Below, in pieces: positions 1 through 6,149 of a DNA stretch of 6,397 nucleotides. The stretch's first letter is position 1; each line of letters starts with the position of its first letter. The stretch is from Clostridiales bacterium. Lineage in GTDB: Bacteria > Bacillota > Clostridia > TANB77 > CAG-508. Under the pieces are notes generated by a model. The model had not been told where the DNA came from. It made no database searches and saw only the letters and a program-made list of their open reading frames with translations. Both the position numbers and the translations under genes were made by a program. The DNA lies in assembly GCA_019419955.1 (NCBI GenBank), contig JAHZIB010000035.1, forward strand, positions 1 to 6,397, given 5' to 3'.

Positions 1-65
1 TCTTATCGAGCTGGATTTTCTGCTTATCGGGTTCCTATTTTAGGACACCCTCTTACTGATGATAG
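1..65. other. Left edge: non-coding or gene remnant, with hairpin at 29-50
   Basis: No gene can be supported here. A hairpin is visible: GGGTTCCTA (29-37) pairs with TAGGACACCC (41-50) across a 3-nt loop, with one bulged base. It lies about 15 nt past the stop codon of the leftward Nudix-like gene, where a terminator would be expected. However, no T-run follows the stem on either strand, so it is not a standard intrinsic terminator. Plus-strand frame 1 is open from the window edge to a TAG at about 172-174. It could be the end of a truncated rightward gene, but most of it overlaps the Nudix-like gene, which has much better support. Sequence to the left would be needed to decide. Confidence 0.3.
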
Positions 66-782
66 TTACAGAAGGTTACCAGTCAGATTGTTTAAGTCGA
101 TTTCACCAGAATCAAGTTTCCAGAAGAATAATGTCATTGAAAGCATTGTAATGTCAGGAATGTCAAAACCATAGAAATCATTTTTCTGACCATTGATGTA
201 GGCTTTGAACTCTTTCTTTGCATCATCAAGAGGAATTACGTCAACATTTATAGATTCATTTTCGTCAAGATGTTGCTTTCCCAACTTTTCAGTAATAGCC
301 CAATACAGGCGAGATACTTCGTCAGTGTAAGACACATGGCGATAAAGTTTGGGGATAATGAGTTCAGAAAGGAAGATTACCTTAGAACCAAGCTCCTGAC
401 TTCCTTCAGCTATAGCAGCAGATTGGAAATCTTGATTTGACTCTACCAAGCCAGCGGCTTGTTCGAGGAAAATTTTGGAGTATAGAGTTCCATCTACATC
501 TACAACATATGGAGAACGACTCTGTTTTCCCATTACGAGAAACCAGTTTTCTCCGTCTTTCAGAAGTGTAAGTACTTCTGAAGAGGGTTGAGACAATGTA
601 ACATTATTGGTAAATTCCTTGCCATCATGCTTTCTCATCTTCCGGCCAGTGATGTGGTCATAACGATAACCAATCTCAGTGTGACCTTCTTCTACGAATG
701 TGTTACCATACTTTTTGTAATGCTCTGCACTTGCAGGATTCATCACAACTTCAGGATTCTTTGCCTTACTTACCATAGCCAT
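66..782 (-). CDS. Nudix-fold protein, ADP-ribose pyrophosphatase type, with degenerate Nudix box
   Basis: The protein has 238 residues, starting at the ATG at 782-780 just below an AGGAGG; an upstream in-frame ATG at 863 lies inside the promoter and is rejected. Residues 60-185 follow the order of ADP-ribose pyrophosphatases: a strand ending FLVMGKQ, then AAGLVE (109-114), the Nudix box, then TDEVSRLYWA (153-162) and DVIPLDDA (181-188). The consensus box is G-x5-E-x7-R-E-U-x-E-E-x-G-U. Here it runs from G111 to S133 with exact spacing. G111, E126, E130 and G132 are kept, but Q117, A125 and Q129 replace the usual E, R and E. Family members hydrolyse nucleoside diphosphates linked to another moiety, using Mg bound by these glutamates. 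This protein may therefore be weakly active or non-enzymatic, which is inference. It is probably cytosolic: no signal peptide or membrane segment is seen. The first 60 residues match nothing I recognise. GC is about 39%, above its neighbours, with CTG, CGG and CGC codons that they rarely use. Confidence 0.75.
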   Translation of the reverse strand: MAMVSKAKNPEVVMNPASAEHYKKYGNTFVEEGHTEIGYRYDHITGRKMRKHDGKEFTNNVTLSQPSSEVLTLLKDGENWFLVMGKQSRSPYVVDVDGTLYSKIFLEQAAGLVESNQDFQSAAIAEGSQELGSKVIFLSELIIPKLYRHVSYTDEVSRLYWAITEKLGKQHLDENESINVDVIPLDDAKKEFKAYINGQKNDFYGFDIPDITMLSMTLFFWKLDSGEIDLNNLTGNLL

Positions 783-789
783 AATATTG

Positions 790-795
790 CCTCCT
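790..795 (-). promoter_or_regulatory. Ribosome binding site AGGAGG of the Nudix-like gene
   Basis: On the minus strand, AGGAGG lies 7 nt before the ATG at 782-780. It decides the start, because the longer open frame beginning at 863 would add 27 residues encoded by promoter DNA with no Shine-Dalgarno sequence in front of them. Confidence 0.85.
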
Positions 796-810
796 AAAAG
801 TATAAAGTAA

Positions 811-829
811 TATGTAAAAGATTTACATA
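811..829. promoter_or_regulatory. Candidate operator: palindrome at the Nudix-like gene's transcription start
   Basis: TATGTAAA (811-818), a 3-nt spacer AGA and TTTACATA (822-829) form a perfect 8-bp inverted repeat. It lies immediately downstream of the -10 box at 835-840. Transcription should begin near 828, so the palindrome covers about +1 to +18, a position where a bound dimeric repressor would block initiation. A short hairpin in the 5' end of the mRNA is an alternative reading. The half-site TGTAAA is not specific enough for me to name a regulator. It resembles the GlnR consensus TGTNA-N7-TNACA, but the central spacing is 5 rather than 7. Confidence 0.5.
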
Positions 830-834
830 ACTTA

Positions 835-863
835 ATTATAACACATATAAGAATTAATATCAA
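835..863 (-). promoter_or_regulatory. Sigma-A promoter of the Nudix-like gene
   Basis: On the minus strand the -35 TTGATA (863-858) is separated by exactly 17 nt from a perfect -10 TATAAT (840-835). A TG precedes the -10 in the extended position (TGT-TATAAT). The implied 5' leader is about 45 nt, ending in the AGGAGG. The gene is transcribed away from lepA, and the two promoters face apart. Confidence 0.8.
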
Positions 864-1026
864 AATTTTAATCGTATATGAGAAATCAACTTGTGCTTTA
901 TATTTTAGTACTTATAACGATTTTTTTATACAATAATATTAGGGTATCTTGGGTTGGGTATATTCGCCAAGCAAAATGCACAACCTTTCTTACAAGGGGT
1001 TATTGATAAAGTTAAAAATATATATG
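864..1026. other. Divergent intergenic region between the Nudix-like gene and lepA
   Basis: AT-rich spacer between two outward-facing promoters. A more GC-rich patch at about 949-1006 contains several short complementary stretches: CTTGG with CCAAG, GGTTG with CAACC, and AACC with GGTT. These could pair in alternative ways, but none makes a convincing stem. The lepA promoter lies downstream of this patch, so the patch would be transcribed only by a weaker promoter further left. No gene is supported here. Confidence 0.4.
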
Positions 1027-1055
1027 TTGACAAGATGCAGTAAAATCAATATAAT
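1027..1055 (+). promoter_or_regulatory. Consensus sigma-A promoter of lepA
   Basis: A perfect -35 TTGACA (1027-1032), a 17-nt spacer and a perfect -10 TATAAT (1050-1055) match the sigma-A consensus at every scored position. Transcription should start around 1062, giving a leader of only about 20 nt, which leaves little room for leader-based control. The ribosome binding site AAGGAG (1070-1075) sits 6 nt before the lepA ATG. This promoter probably also serves the two genes after lepA, because no comparable promoter appears before them. Confidence 0.9.
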
Positions 1056-1081
1056 TAGTAAAGTAAAATAAGGAGAAATGT

Positions 1082-2893
1082 ATGAAAGACAAAAAGAAAT
1101 TTATTAGAAATTTTAGTATAATAGCTCATATTGACCATGGTAAATCGACTTTGGCAGATAGATTAATTGAGATGACAGGAGTACTTTCTAGCCGTGAGAT
1201 GGAAAGTCAGGTACTTGATAATATGGATATAGAACGTGAAAGAGGAATTACAATAAAATCACAAGCAGTCAAAATGATATATAAGGCTAAAGATGGAAAT
1301 GAATATGAGCTTAATTTAATAGATACTCCTGGACATGTTGACTTTAATTATGAAGTATCAAGAAGTTTAGCTGCGTGTGATGGTGCTATATTAGTTGTAG
1401 ATAGTACACAAGGAGTTGAAGCACAAACACTTGCCAATGTGTATTTGGCAATAGACAATAATTTGGAAATTTTGCCGGTTATAAATAAAGTGGATTTGCC
1501 AAATGCTAGACCAGAGGAAGTCAAGGAAGAAATAGAAGATATAATAGGAATACCTGCTGAGGATGCTCCTTGCATATCGGCTAAAACAGGATTTAATGTT
1601 GATGAGGTGTTAGAAAGAATTGTTACAGACTTGCCAGCGCCTACAGGTGATGAGAAAACTGAATTAAAGTGTTTGATATTTGACTCAATTTATAATGATT
1701 ATAAGGGAGCAATAGCGTATATAAGAATAAAAGACGGGACAGTTAAGGTTGGAGATGAAATAATGTTTATGTCTAATAAAAAAACTTTTACTGTAACTGA
1801 AGTTGGATATTTCGAGCCGGGCTCTTATGCTCCAAGTAGCAAATTAGAAGCAGGAGAAGTTGGATATATTGCTGCGAGTATAAAAAGTTTGTCAGATATA
1901 AGTGTGGGAGATACAATTACGTTAAAAAGTAAACCTGCTAATGAACCACTTCCTGGATATAAAAAGGTTAAACCTATGGTGTATTGTGGTATTTACCCAG
2001 TTGATGGGAGCGATTATGAAAATTTGAAGGTAGCGTTAGAAAAATTAAAACTAAATGATGCTGCTTTGGAGTATGAGGCAGAATCTTCTGGAGCACTAGG
2101 GTTTGGTTTTAGATGTGGTTTCTTAGGTTTATTACATTTAGAGATAATTGAAGAAAGGCTTGATAGGGAATTTGATTTAAGTTTAATAACTACATCTCCA
2201 TCAGTCATTTATAAAGTGCACAAAACAGATGGAGAAGTTATTGAGTTATATAATCCATCAGACTTACCTCCAACAAGTGAAATATCATATATGGAAGAAC
2301 CAATGGTAAATGCACAAATATTTACGCCAAAGGAATTTGTAGGAAATATAATGGAAATATGCCAAAATAGACGTGGCATATACATAGATATGAAATATTT
2401 AGATGAAAATAGAGTTACATTAATTTATGAAATGCCATTAAATGAAATAATTTATGATTTCTTTGACCAATTAAAATCAAGGACAAAAGGATATGCATCA
2501 TTCGATTACGAAATGAAAGAATACAAAAGGTCTGAATTAGTAAAATTGGACATTCATGTAAATGGGCAACCTGTAGATGCTTTATCTTTTATTGTTCACA
2601 AAAGTAATAGCTATGAACGTGGAAGAAAAATGGTTGAAAAATTAAAAGCAGTTATACCAAGACAGTTGTTTATAATACCAATACAAGCTGTAATTGGTGG
2701 TAAGGTTATAGCTAGAGAAACAATCTCAGCAATGAGAAAAGATGTTTTGGCAAAATGTTATGGTGGAGATGTTACAAGGAAGAAGAAATTATTAGAGAAA
2801 CAAAAACGTGGTAAGAAAAAAATGAGACAAATTGGAAATGTGGAAATACCACAGGAGGCATTTTTAAGTGTACTTAAATTAGATGAGGAATAA
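1082..2893 (+). CDS. Elongation factor 4 (LepA), ribosome-associated translational GTPase
   Basis: At 603 residues this is full length for the family (about 600). EF4 binds the ribosome and hydrolyses GTP. It has been reported to back-translocate stalled ribosomes and to help 30S assembly, and is usually dispensable under normal growth. The G motifs are intact: AHIDHGKS (15-22, G1), RGIT (54-57, G2), DTPGH (81-85, G3), NKVD (135-138, G4) and SAKTG (166-170, G5). The beta-barrel domain II and the two EF-G-like domains follow. The LepA-specific C-terminal domain carries the diagnostic GGDVTRKKKLLEKQKRGKKK stretch near residue 565 and ends with an EIPQEAF motif. The start is fixed by AAGGAG 6 nt upstream; an out-of-frame ATG at 1078 yields only a few codons. 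It is first in a cluster with the deoxyribosyltransferase-like gene (20-nt gap) and rlmB. The frequent clostridial partner hemW is absent here. Confidence 0.97.
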   Translation: MKDKKKFIRNFSIIAHIDHGKSTLADRLIEMTGVLSSREMESQVLDNMDIERERGITIKSQAVKMIYKAKDGNEYELNLIDTPGHVDFNYEVSRSLAACDGAILVVDSTQGVEAQTLANVYLAIDNNLEILPVINKVDLPNARPEEVKEEIEDIIGIPAEDAPCISAKTGFNVDEVLERIVTDLPAPTGDEKTELKCLIFDSIYNDYKGAIAYIRIKDGTVKVGDEIMFMSNKKTFTVTEVGYFEPGSYAPSSKLEAGEVGYIAASIKSLSDISVGDTITLKSKPANEPLPGYKKVKPMVYCGIYPVDGSDYENLKVALEKLKLNDAALEYEAESSGALGFGFRCGFLGLLHLEIIEERLDREFDLSLITTSPSVIYKVHKTDGEVIELYNPSDLPPTSEISYMEEPMVNAQIFTPKEFVGNIMEICQNRRGIYIDMKYLDENRVTLIYEMPLNEIIYDFFDQLKSRTKGYASFDYEMKEYKRSELVKLDIHVNGQPVDALSFIVHKSNSYERGRKMVEKLKAVIPRQLFIIPIQAVIGGKVIARETISAMRKDVLAKCYGGDVTRKKKLLEKQKRGKKKMRQIGNVEIPQEAFLSVLKLDEE

Positions 2894-2913
2894 GAAATGA
2901 AAGAGGGGAAAAA

Positions 2914-3282
2914 ATGAATAGAATTGTATTATGTGGTAGTATGAAGTTAAAAGAGAAAATTTTTGAAGTAGAGCATTTTTTAAAAAATAAAGGCTATGAA
3001 GTTATTACGCCAAAAGAGTTTAAAGTGGAAACAACAAAGGGAGAGGCAACTAAATTACACTTTGACGAAATTACTAATCAAAAAACAGATATAGTTTTAG
3101 CAATTAATGTAACAAAGAATGGAATAGAAAACTACATAGGACCGAATACATTTGCAGAAATAGCAATGGCATTTTATTTTAATAAAAATATTTATTTGTT
3201 AAATGATATTTATGAACCATATAGGGATGAGCTAGAAGGATGGAATGCTATTGCCTTAAAAGGAAAATTAGAAGACATATGA
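2914..3282 (+). CDS. Nucleoside 2-deoxyribosyltransferase-like protein
   Basis: This is a small 122-residue cytosolic protein with the Rossmann-like layout of the nucleoside 2-deoxyribosyltransferase and DNPH1 superfamily. It opens with a strand and glycine turn, RIVLCGSM (3-10), where the family binds phosphate or sugar. A helix follows, then GYEVITPKEF (27-36), TDIVLAIN (58-65) with a conserved-looking D59, and GPNTFAEIAMAF (76-87). E82 lies where these enzymes carry the nucleophilic glutamate. Relatives move deoxyribose between bases or split the N-glycosidic bond of (deoxy)nucleoside monophosphates. The substrate cannot be told from the sequence. The gene starts 20 nt after lepA behind AGAGGGG (2902-2908), so it is almost certainly cotranscribed with lepA. 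It is followed by rlmB. Family membership rests on fold-level motifs, so a related nucleotide-binding family with no enzymatic role is possible. Confidence 0.6.
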   Translation: MNRIVLCGSMKLKEKIFEVEHFLKNKGYEVITPKEFKVETTKGEATKLHFDEITNQKTDIVLAINVTKNGIENYIGPNTFAEIAMAFYFNKNIYLLNDIYEPYRDELEGWNAIALKGKLEDI

Positions 3283-3284
3283 TA

Positions 3285-3305
3285 AAGGTTTATAGATTGA
3301 ACCTT
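3285..3305 (+). other. Small intercistronic hairpin before rlmB
   Basis: AAGGTT (3285-3290) and AACCTT (3300-3305) form a 6-bp stem with a 9-nt loop in the 55-nt gap before rlmB. No T-run follows, so it is unlikely to end transcription. It may affect mRNA stability or be chance. The rlmB ribosome binding site AAAGGA (3325-3330) lies clear of the stem, 7 nt before its ATG. Confidence 0.3.
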
Positions 3306-3337
3306 AAAAATCTAAATATTTTGTAAAGGAACAAAGA

Positions 3338-4120
3338 ATGAAAGAAAATAAAGGAAATTTGCCAGAAAATGTGTTTAATGACCAAGTTGAAGGAAGAAAT
3401 GCTGTACTTGAACTTCTGGAATCAGATAGAGATATAAATAAAATATTTATATCTGATGGGGAAAAACATGGTTCTATAAATAAAATTATAGCATTGGCGA
3501 GAGAAAAAAAGGTTATAATAAATGAAGTGAGTAAAGCTAAATTAAATCAGATGTCACAAACGGAAAACAACCAGGGAGTTATAGCAATTGTTCCACCCTT
3601 TAATTATTGTGAAATAGAGGATATTTTGGAGGTAGTAAAGAAAAGGAATGAAAAACCATTTATATTAATATTAGATGGAATTGAAGACCCTCATAATTTA
3701 GGTTCTATAATTAGAACTGCAGAAACAGCTGGAGTTCATGGAATAATAATACCTAAAAGGAGAGCTGCATCAGTTAATAGTACTGTATCAAAAGTGTCTG
3801 CTGGAGCGGTCGAACATATAAAAATAGCAAGAGTAAATAATATAAATGATGCTATGCAGACTTTAAAGAAAAATGATGTATGGATTTGTGGAACTGATAT
3901 GAATACAGATAAGTACTTTTACGAAGAAGATTTTACAGGAGGAATCGGAATTGTAATAGGGAGTGAAGGATATGGAATGAGTAAATTAGTAAAAGAGAAT
4001 TGTGATTTTATAGTAAGAATTCCTATGAAGGGAAAAATTACTTCACTAAATGCATCGGTGTCGGCTGGTATTGTGATGTATGAAGTTGTCCGCCAAAGAG
4101 GGGGACAGTTAAAAAAATAA
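3338..4120 (+). CDS. rlmB: 23S rRNA 2'-O-methyltransferase of the SpoU/TrmH family, RlmB type
   Basis: The 260-residue length is typical for RlmB. In E. coli, RlmB uses S-adenosylmethionine to methylate the ribose of G2251 in the peptidyl-transferase loop of 23S rRNA. The N-terminal substrate-binding domain (about 15-90) opens with VEGRNAVLELL and ends with NNQGVIAIVPP. The SPOUT catalytic domain, which folds as a deep trefoil knot, carries all three family motifs: motif 1 LDGIEDPHNLGSIIRTAETA (112-131) with N120 and R126, motif 2 IVIGSEGYGMSKLV (205-218) with E210, and motif 3 SLNASVSAGIVMYE (236-249) with N238. No key residue is missing. The start follows AAAGGA at 3325-3330. It probably belongs to the lepA transcript. 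SpoU paralogs such as TsnR-type or TrmL-type enzymes differ in length or N-terminal domain, so RlmB is the best name, though the exact target nucleotide is inferred. Confidence 0.9.
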   Translation: MKENKGNLPENVFNDQVEGRNAVLELLESDRDINKIFISDGEKHGSINKIIALAREKKVIINEVSKAKLNQMSQTENNQGVIAIVPPFNYCEIEDILEVVKKRNEKPFILILDGIEDPHNLGSIIRTAETAGVHGIIIPKRRAASVNSTVSKVSAGAVEHIKIARVNNINDAMQTLKKNDVWICGTDMNTDKYFYEEDFTGGIGIVIGSEGYGMSKLVKENCDFIVRIPMKGKITSLNASVSAGIVMYEVVRQRGGQLKK

Positions 4121-4149
4121 TTGTGTTTTGGCATTATTAATTATTGTGA

Positions 4150-4203
4150 AGAAAGTTTTAGATTACAATTAAGTATGCTTTTAACTTTCTAATTTATTTG
4201 TTT
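4150..4203 (+). terminator. Weak terminator-like hairpin after rlmB
   Basis: AGAAAGTT (4150-4157) pairs perfectly with AACTTTCT (4183-4190) across a 25-nt loop, 29 nt after the rlmB stop. The stretch AATTTATTTGTTT that follows is T-rich but interrupted. The stem is AT-rich and the loop long, so termination may be partial, leaving room for read-through into the membrane-protein gene. Confidence 0.4.
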
Positions 4204-4238
4204 AGTCAAAACATCAATTATCTTTTAAATCTAGCACC

Positions 4239-4282
4239 ATAGATAAGGAAAGAGGTTTGGCAATACTTGTTTCTTTGTCTAT
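4239..4282 (+). promoter_or_regulatory. Leader hairpin upstream of the membrane-anchored protein gene
   Basis: ATAGATAAGGAAA (4239-4251) pairs along its whole length with TTTCTTTGTCTAT (4270-4282): 13 consecutive pairs, two of them G-U, around an 18-nt loop. It ends only 6 nt before the ribosome binding site region (GAGAGGTGAG, 4288-4297) of the next gene and is not followed by a T-run. A role in RNA stability or translation is more plausible than termination. I do not recognise it as a known riboswitch. No clear promoter for the next gene is visible in 4121-4238. Confidence 0.45.
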
Positions 4283-4303
4283 CAAAAGAGAGGTGAGATA
4301 TTT

Positions 4304-5797
4304 ATGATAAGAAAAAAGAGATTACTATTAATAATTATACCAATTGTGGTAGTGTTTGTTATGGTAGTTGTTATAGCAATAATGTTTATGGCAACAGATA
4401 TTTTTAAATCTGATAGAGAACTCTTTTGGAACTATTTTGCACAAAATGTAGATGTGTCAGATTTCTTGGTAGATAAAAAGCTAGAAGAACAGTTTGAATT
4501 CAAACAAAATAATTCATATATATCTAGCGGAGATTTATCAATGGTAATTGAACAAGGTGAAAATAGCTTAAAGCAGTTGAATGCTATAACAAATGCAAGG
4601 CACGACAACAATGTAGGGAGGAAATATGCAGAGGCAATTCTAAAGAATGGAGATATAGATTTGTTTAAGGTTTCATATATAAATAGTGGAGATATATATG
4701 GCATTAAGTGTGATGAGATTTTTCCAAATTATGTAGGTGTACAAAACTCTGATTTAAATCAGCTTGCTATAAATTATGGAATACCAAATAGTAATGTGCC
4801 AAATAAAATTGTACCGCAGGTACTCTTCAATATATTTGATTTGACTGATGAACAAAAAATACATTTACAGGAATTTTATTTTCCTATTATAAATAATAAA
4901 ATTCAGGATGCTCAATTTACACGAACATCTGAGGATATAGCAATATTTGGAGTGAATAAAAATTGCAATGTATATTCTCTAGTTCTAACAAGTAACAATA
5001 TAAAAGAAATAATAAGAGATTTACTAGCAAATGCAAAGTTAGATAACGAAACAATGACAATACTTACTGAAAAATTTGCTTCTTTAGAAATGAGTGTAGA
5101 ATATACAGATGCTAGCAATTTGCAACTTAAGATAGATCAAATGATTGAAGAAGTAGAAAATATGCCAATAGAAAATAATTTGGAAATTAGAGTATATGAA
5201 AGTGAAGGAAAGGCAATAAGGACTACTTTTGCAATGAATGGGAACTTTGATATTATCTACGATAAACTGGATAATGACAAAACTATTACCATTGAAATAC
5301 CTTCTATGGATAGCTTGAATGATATTATGCACACTACTATGGTAAATACAAGTACAAATGAAATAATAGATTTATCGCAAGAGACAGGGCAATTAACTGA
5401 AAAGGGGAATACAAGATTTATTATTAACAAAAAAGATTTAGGTAATGTTGCGACAATAAGTGTACAAATTATTCCAGATGTGAATAATGAAATGCAAAAT
5501 ATAAATATTATTTTGAATATACAAGGGGTGCAAAATGGGATATTTAATAATTCAGTTGAGATAGTAGTAAATACGTTGCTAGATGAACGTAATGAAGTCA
5601 TAAGAGTTACTTATGACACAAGTACTAGCATGACCGATCAAATAGAAGAGATAGAGGAGCTTAATGGAAATAATACAGCTATAGCAAATTATTATCAACC
5701 AGATGAGTATAAAGCGTTTTTTAAGTCATGGAATAGTTTATTTAGAGAAAGGTTTGTGGAAAAATTGGCTACATTAGGGTTTAATGAAGATAATTAG
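4304..5797 (+). CDS. Membrane-anchored extracytoplasmic protein of unknown function
   Basis: I do not recognise this 497-residue protein. It begins MIRKKR, followed by one very hydrophobic segment (about 7-30, rich in V, I and M). There is no signal-peptidase site and no lipobox cysteine, so a type II signal anchor is likely, with about 465 residues outside the cell. The exterior is rich in N, D, E, I and S and has only two cysteines (C136, C221). It appears to alternate beta strands with acidic helices, for example IDQMIEEVENMP (277-288) and the C-terminal ISKs-free helix YKAFFKSWNSLFRERF (469-484). No catalytic motif, sortase signal, peptidoglycan-binding repeat or internal repeat is evident. 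The start follows AGAGGTGA with 7-nt spacing. It stands after a weak terminator and its own leader hairpin, and before a ribosomal RNA promoter region, so it may be a separate transcription unit. Reading it as a cell-envelope protein is inference from topology. Confidence 0.8.
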   Translation: MIRKKRLLLIIIPIVVVFVMVVVIAIMFMATDIFKSDRELFWNYFAQNVDVSDFLVDKKLEEQFEFKQNNSYISSGDLSMVIEQGENSLKQLNAITNARHDNNVGRKYAEAILKNGDIDLFKVSYINSGDIYGIKCDEIFPNYVGVQNSDLNQLAINYGIPNSNVPNKIVPQVLFNIFDLTDEQKIHLQEFYFPIINNKIQDAQFTRTSEDIAIFGVNKNCNVYSLVLTSNNIKEIIRDLLANAKLDNETMTILTEKFASLEMSVEYTDASNLQLKIDQMIEEVENMPIENNLEIRVYESEGKAIRTTFAMNGNFDIIYDKLDNDKTITIEIPSMDSLNDIMHTTMVNTSTNEIIDLSQETGQLTEKGNTRFIINKKDLGNVATISVQIIPDVNNEMQNINIILNIQGVQNGIFNNSVEIVVNTLLDERNEVIRVTYDTSTSMTDQIEEIEELNGNNTAIANYYQPDEYKAFFKSWNSLFRERFVEKLATLGFNEDN

Positions 5798-5831
5798 TAT
5801 AAAATATAAATAAAAAGCTATATTAATACTA

Positions 5832-5885
5832 AGCAAGATATGTGTATATTTAGTCGAATTTCTCTAAATATACATATATCTTGCT
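5832..5885. repeat. Long inverted repeat: 22-bp stem with 10-nt loop
   Basis: The arms at 5832-5853 and 5864-5885 pair along all 22 positions, with a single G-U wobble, around the loop TCGAATTTCT. The outer ends read AGCAAGATAT and ATATCTTGCT. It starts 34 nt after the stop of the membrane-anchored protein gene. No T-run follows (next bases GGCTGCG), so it is not a standard intrinsic terminator. As RNA it would be a strong RNase III-type duplex or 3'-end stabiliser, and as DNA it could be a cruciform or a small palindromic element. No flanking target duplication is visible. Confidence 0.75.
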
Positions 5886-6103
5886 GGCTGCGTTTGAGGT
5901 TCGAAAAAATACAAGAGGTGTTATTAGATAATGGTTTGAGAATAAGAAATTGCCGAAAGCTATATGATTCTGATTAATATTTTTGATGAATTCAAACATT
6001 ATATAATCTTTCAAACAAATATGCTCTAGCTAGAAATACAAGGTTTTCGACTATAAAAACATATTAAGCCATTATATAGTAACAATTTCCAGAAAAAAAT
6101 TGA
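5886..6103. other. Gene-free spacer upstream of the rRNA-type promoters
   Basis: No convincing gene lies here. An open frame continues from the hairpin to a TAA at about 5977 and includes GTG-started codons near 5919, but it lacks a Shine-Dalgarno sequence and any recognisable similarity. A 10-bp perfect palindrome TCTAGCTAGA sits at 6025-6034. ACTATA and TATAGT, near 6050 and 6080, form a small 6-bp inverted repeat. A-tracts at the right end, before 6113, probably act as an upstream promoter element. Confidence 0.4.
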
Positions 6104-6117
6104 AAAAAACTATTGAC
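6104..6117 (+). repeat. Direct repeat copy 1, spanning the P1 -35 region
   Basis: AAAAAACTATTGAC occurs here and again, identically, at 6266-6279, an offset of 162 bp. Both copies end inside a -35 box, so the two promoters share their upstream A-tract and -35 core. This suggests either duplication of an ancestral promoter or convergence on the same strong element. Confidence 0.8.
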
Positions 6118-6141
6118 TTAAAATTCATTACGTGTTATTAT
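6113..6141 (+). promoter_or_regulatory. Putative rRNA operon promoter P1
   Basis: TTGACT (6113-6118), a 17-nt spacer and TATTAT (6136-6141), with TG in the extended -10 position (6133-6134). A-rich runs just upstream (6093-6109) resemble the UP elements of ribosomal RNA promoters. The likely first transcribed base is G6148 or G6149. In Bacillus subtilis, rRNA promoters that start with G respond to GTP levels; that this applies here is inference. Confidence 0.75.
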
Positions 6142-6149
6142 AAATAAGG

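Noticed and set aside
1..174. Plus-strand frame 1 open from the window edge
   Set aside because: About 57 codons with no recognisable similarity, largely antisense to the well-supported Nudix-like gene. It cannot be judged without sequence to the left.
783..863. 27-residue N-terminal extension of the Nudix-like protein starting at 863
   Set aside because: It would read through the -35, the -10 and the AGGAGG, and has no Shine-Dalgarno sequence of its own. The start at 782 is clearly better.
891..918. Possible upstream promoter TTGTGC-16-TATAAC toward lepA
   Set aside because: Poor -35 and short spacer compared with the perfect promoter at 1027-1055.
926..1045. Minus-strand open frame with a CKKGCAFC stretch (971-994) resembling a radical-SAM C-x3-C-x2-C motif
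   Set aside because: Only 39 sense codons, no start codon or ribosome binding site, a stop shortly after the motif, and overlap with the consensus lepA promoter. A chance match or a very old fossil.
1348..1575. Antisense open frames inside lepA, rlmB and the membrane-anchored protein gene
   Set aside because: They are reverse-strand shadows of strongly supported genes, with no ribosome binding sites or recognisable protein features.
3283..3337. Hairpin in the gap before rlmB as a terminator
   Set aside because: A 6-bp AT-rich stem with no following T-run, so it is listed only as a minor intercistronic structure.
5886..5979. Short reading frame ending at a TAA near 5977, possibly a small peptide or gene remnant
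   Set aside because: No ribosome binding site at the GTG, no recognisable similarity, and the upstream part of the frame is just the hairpin sequence.
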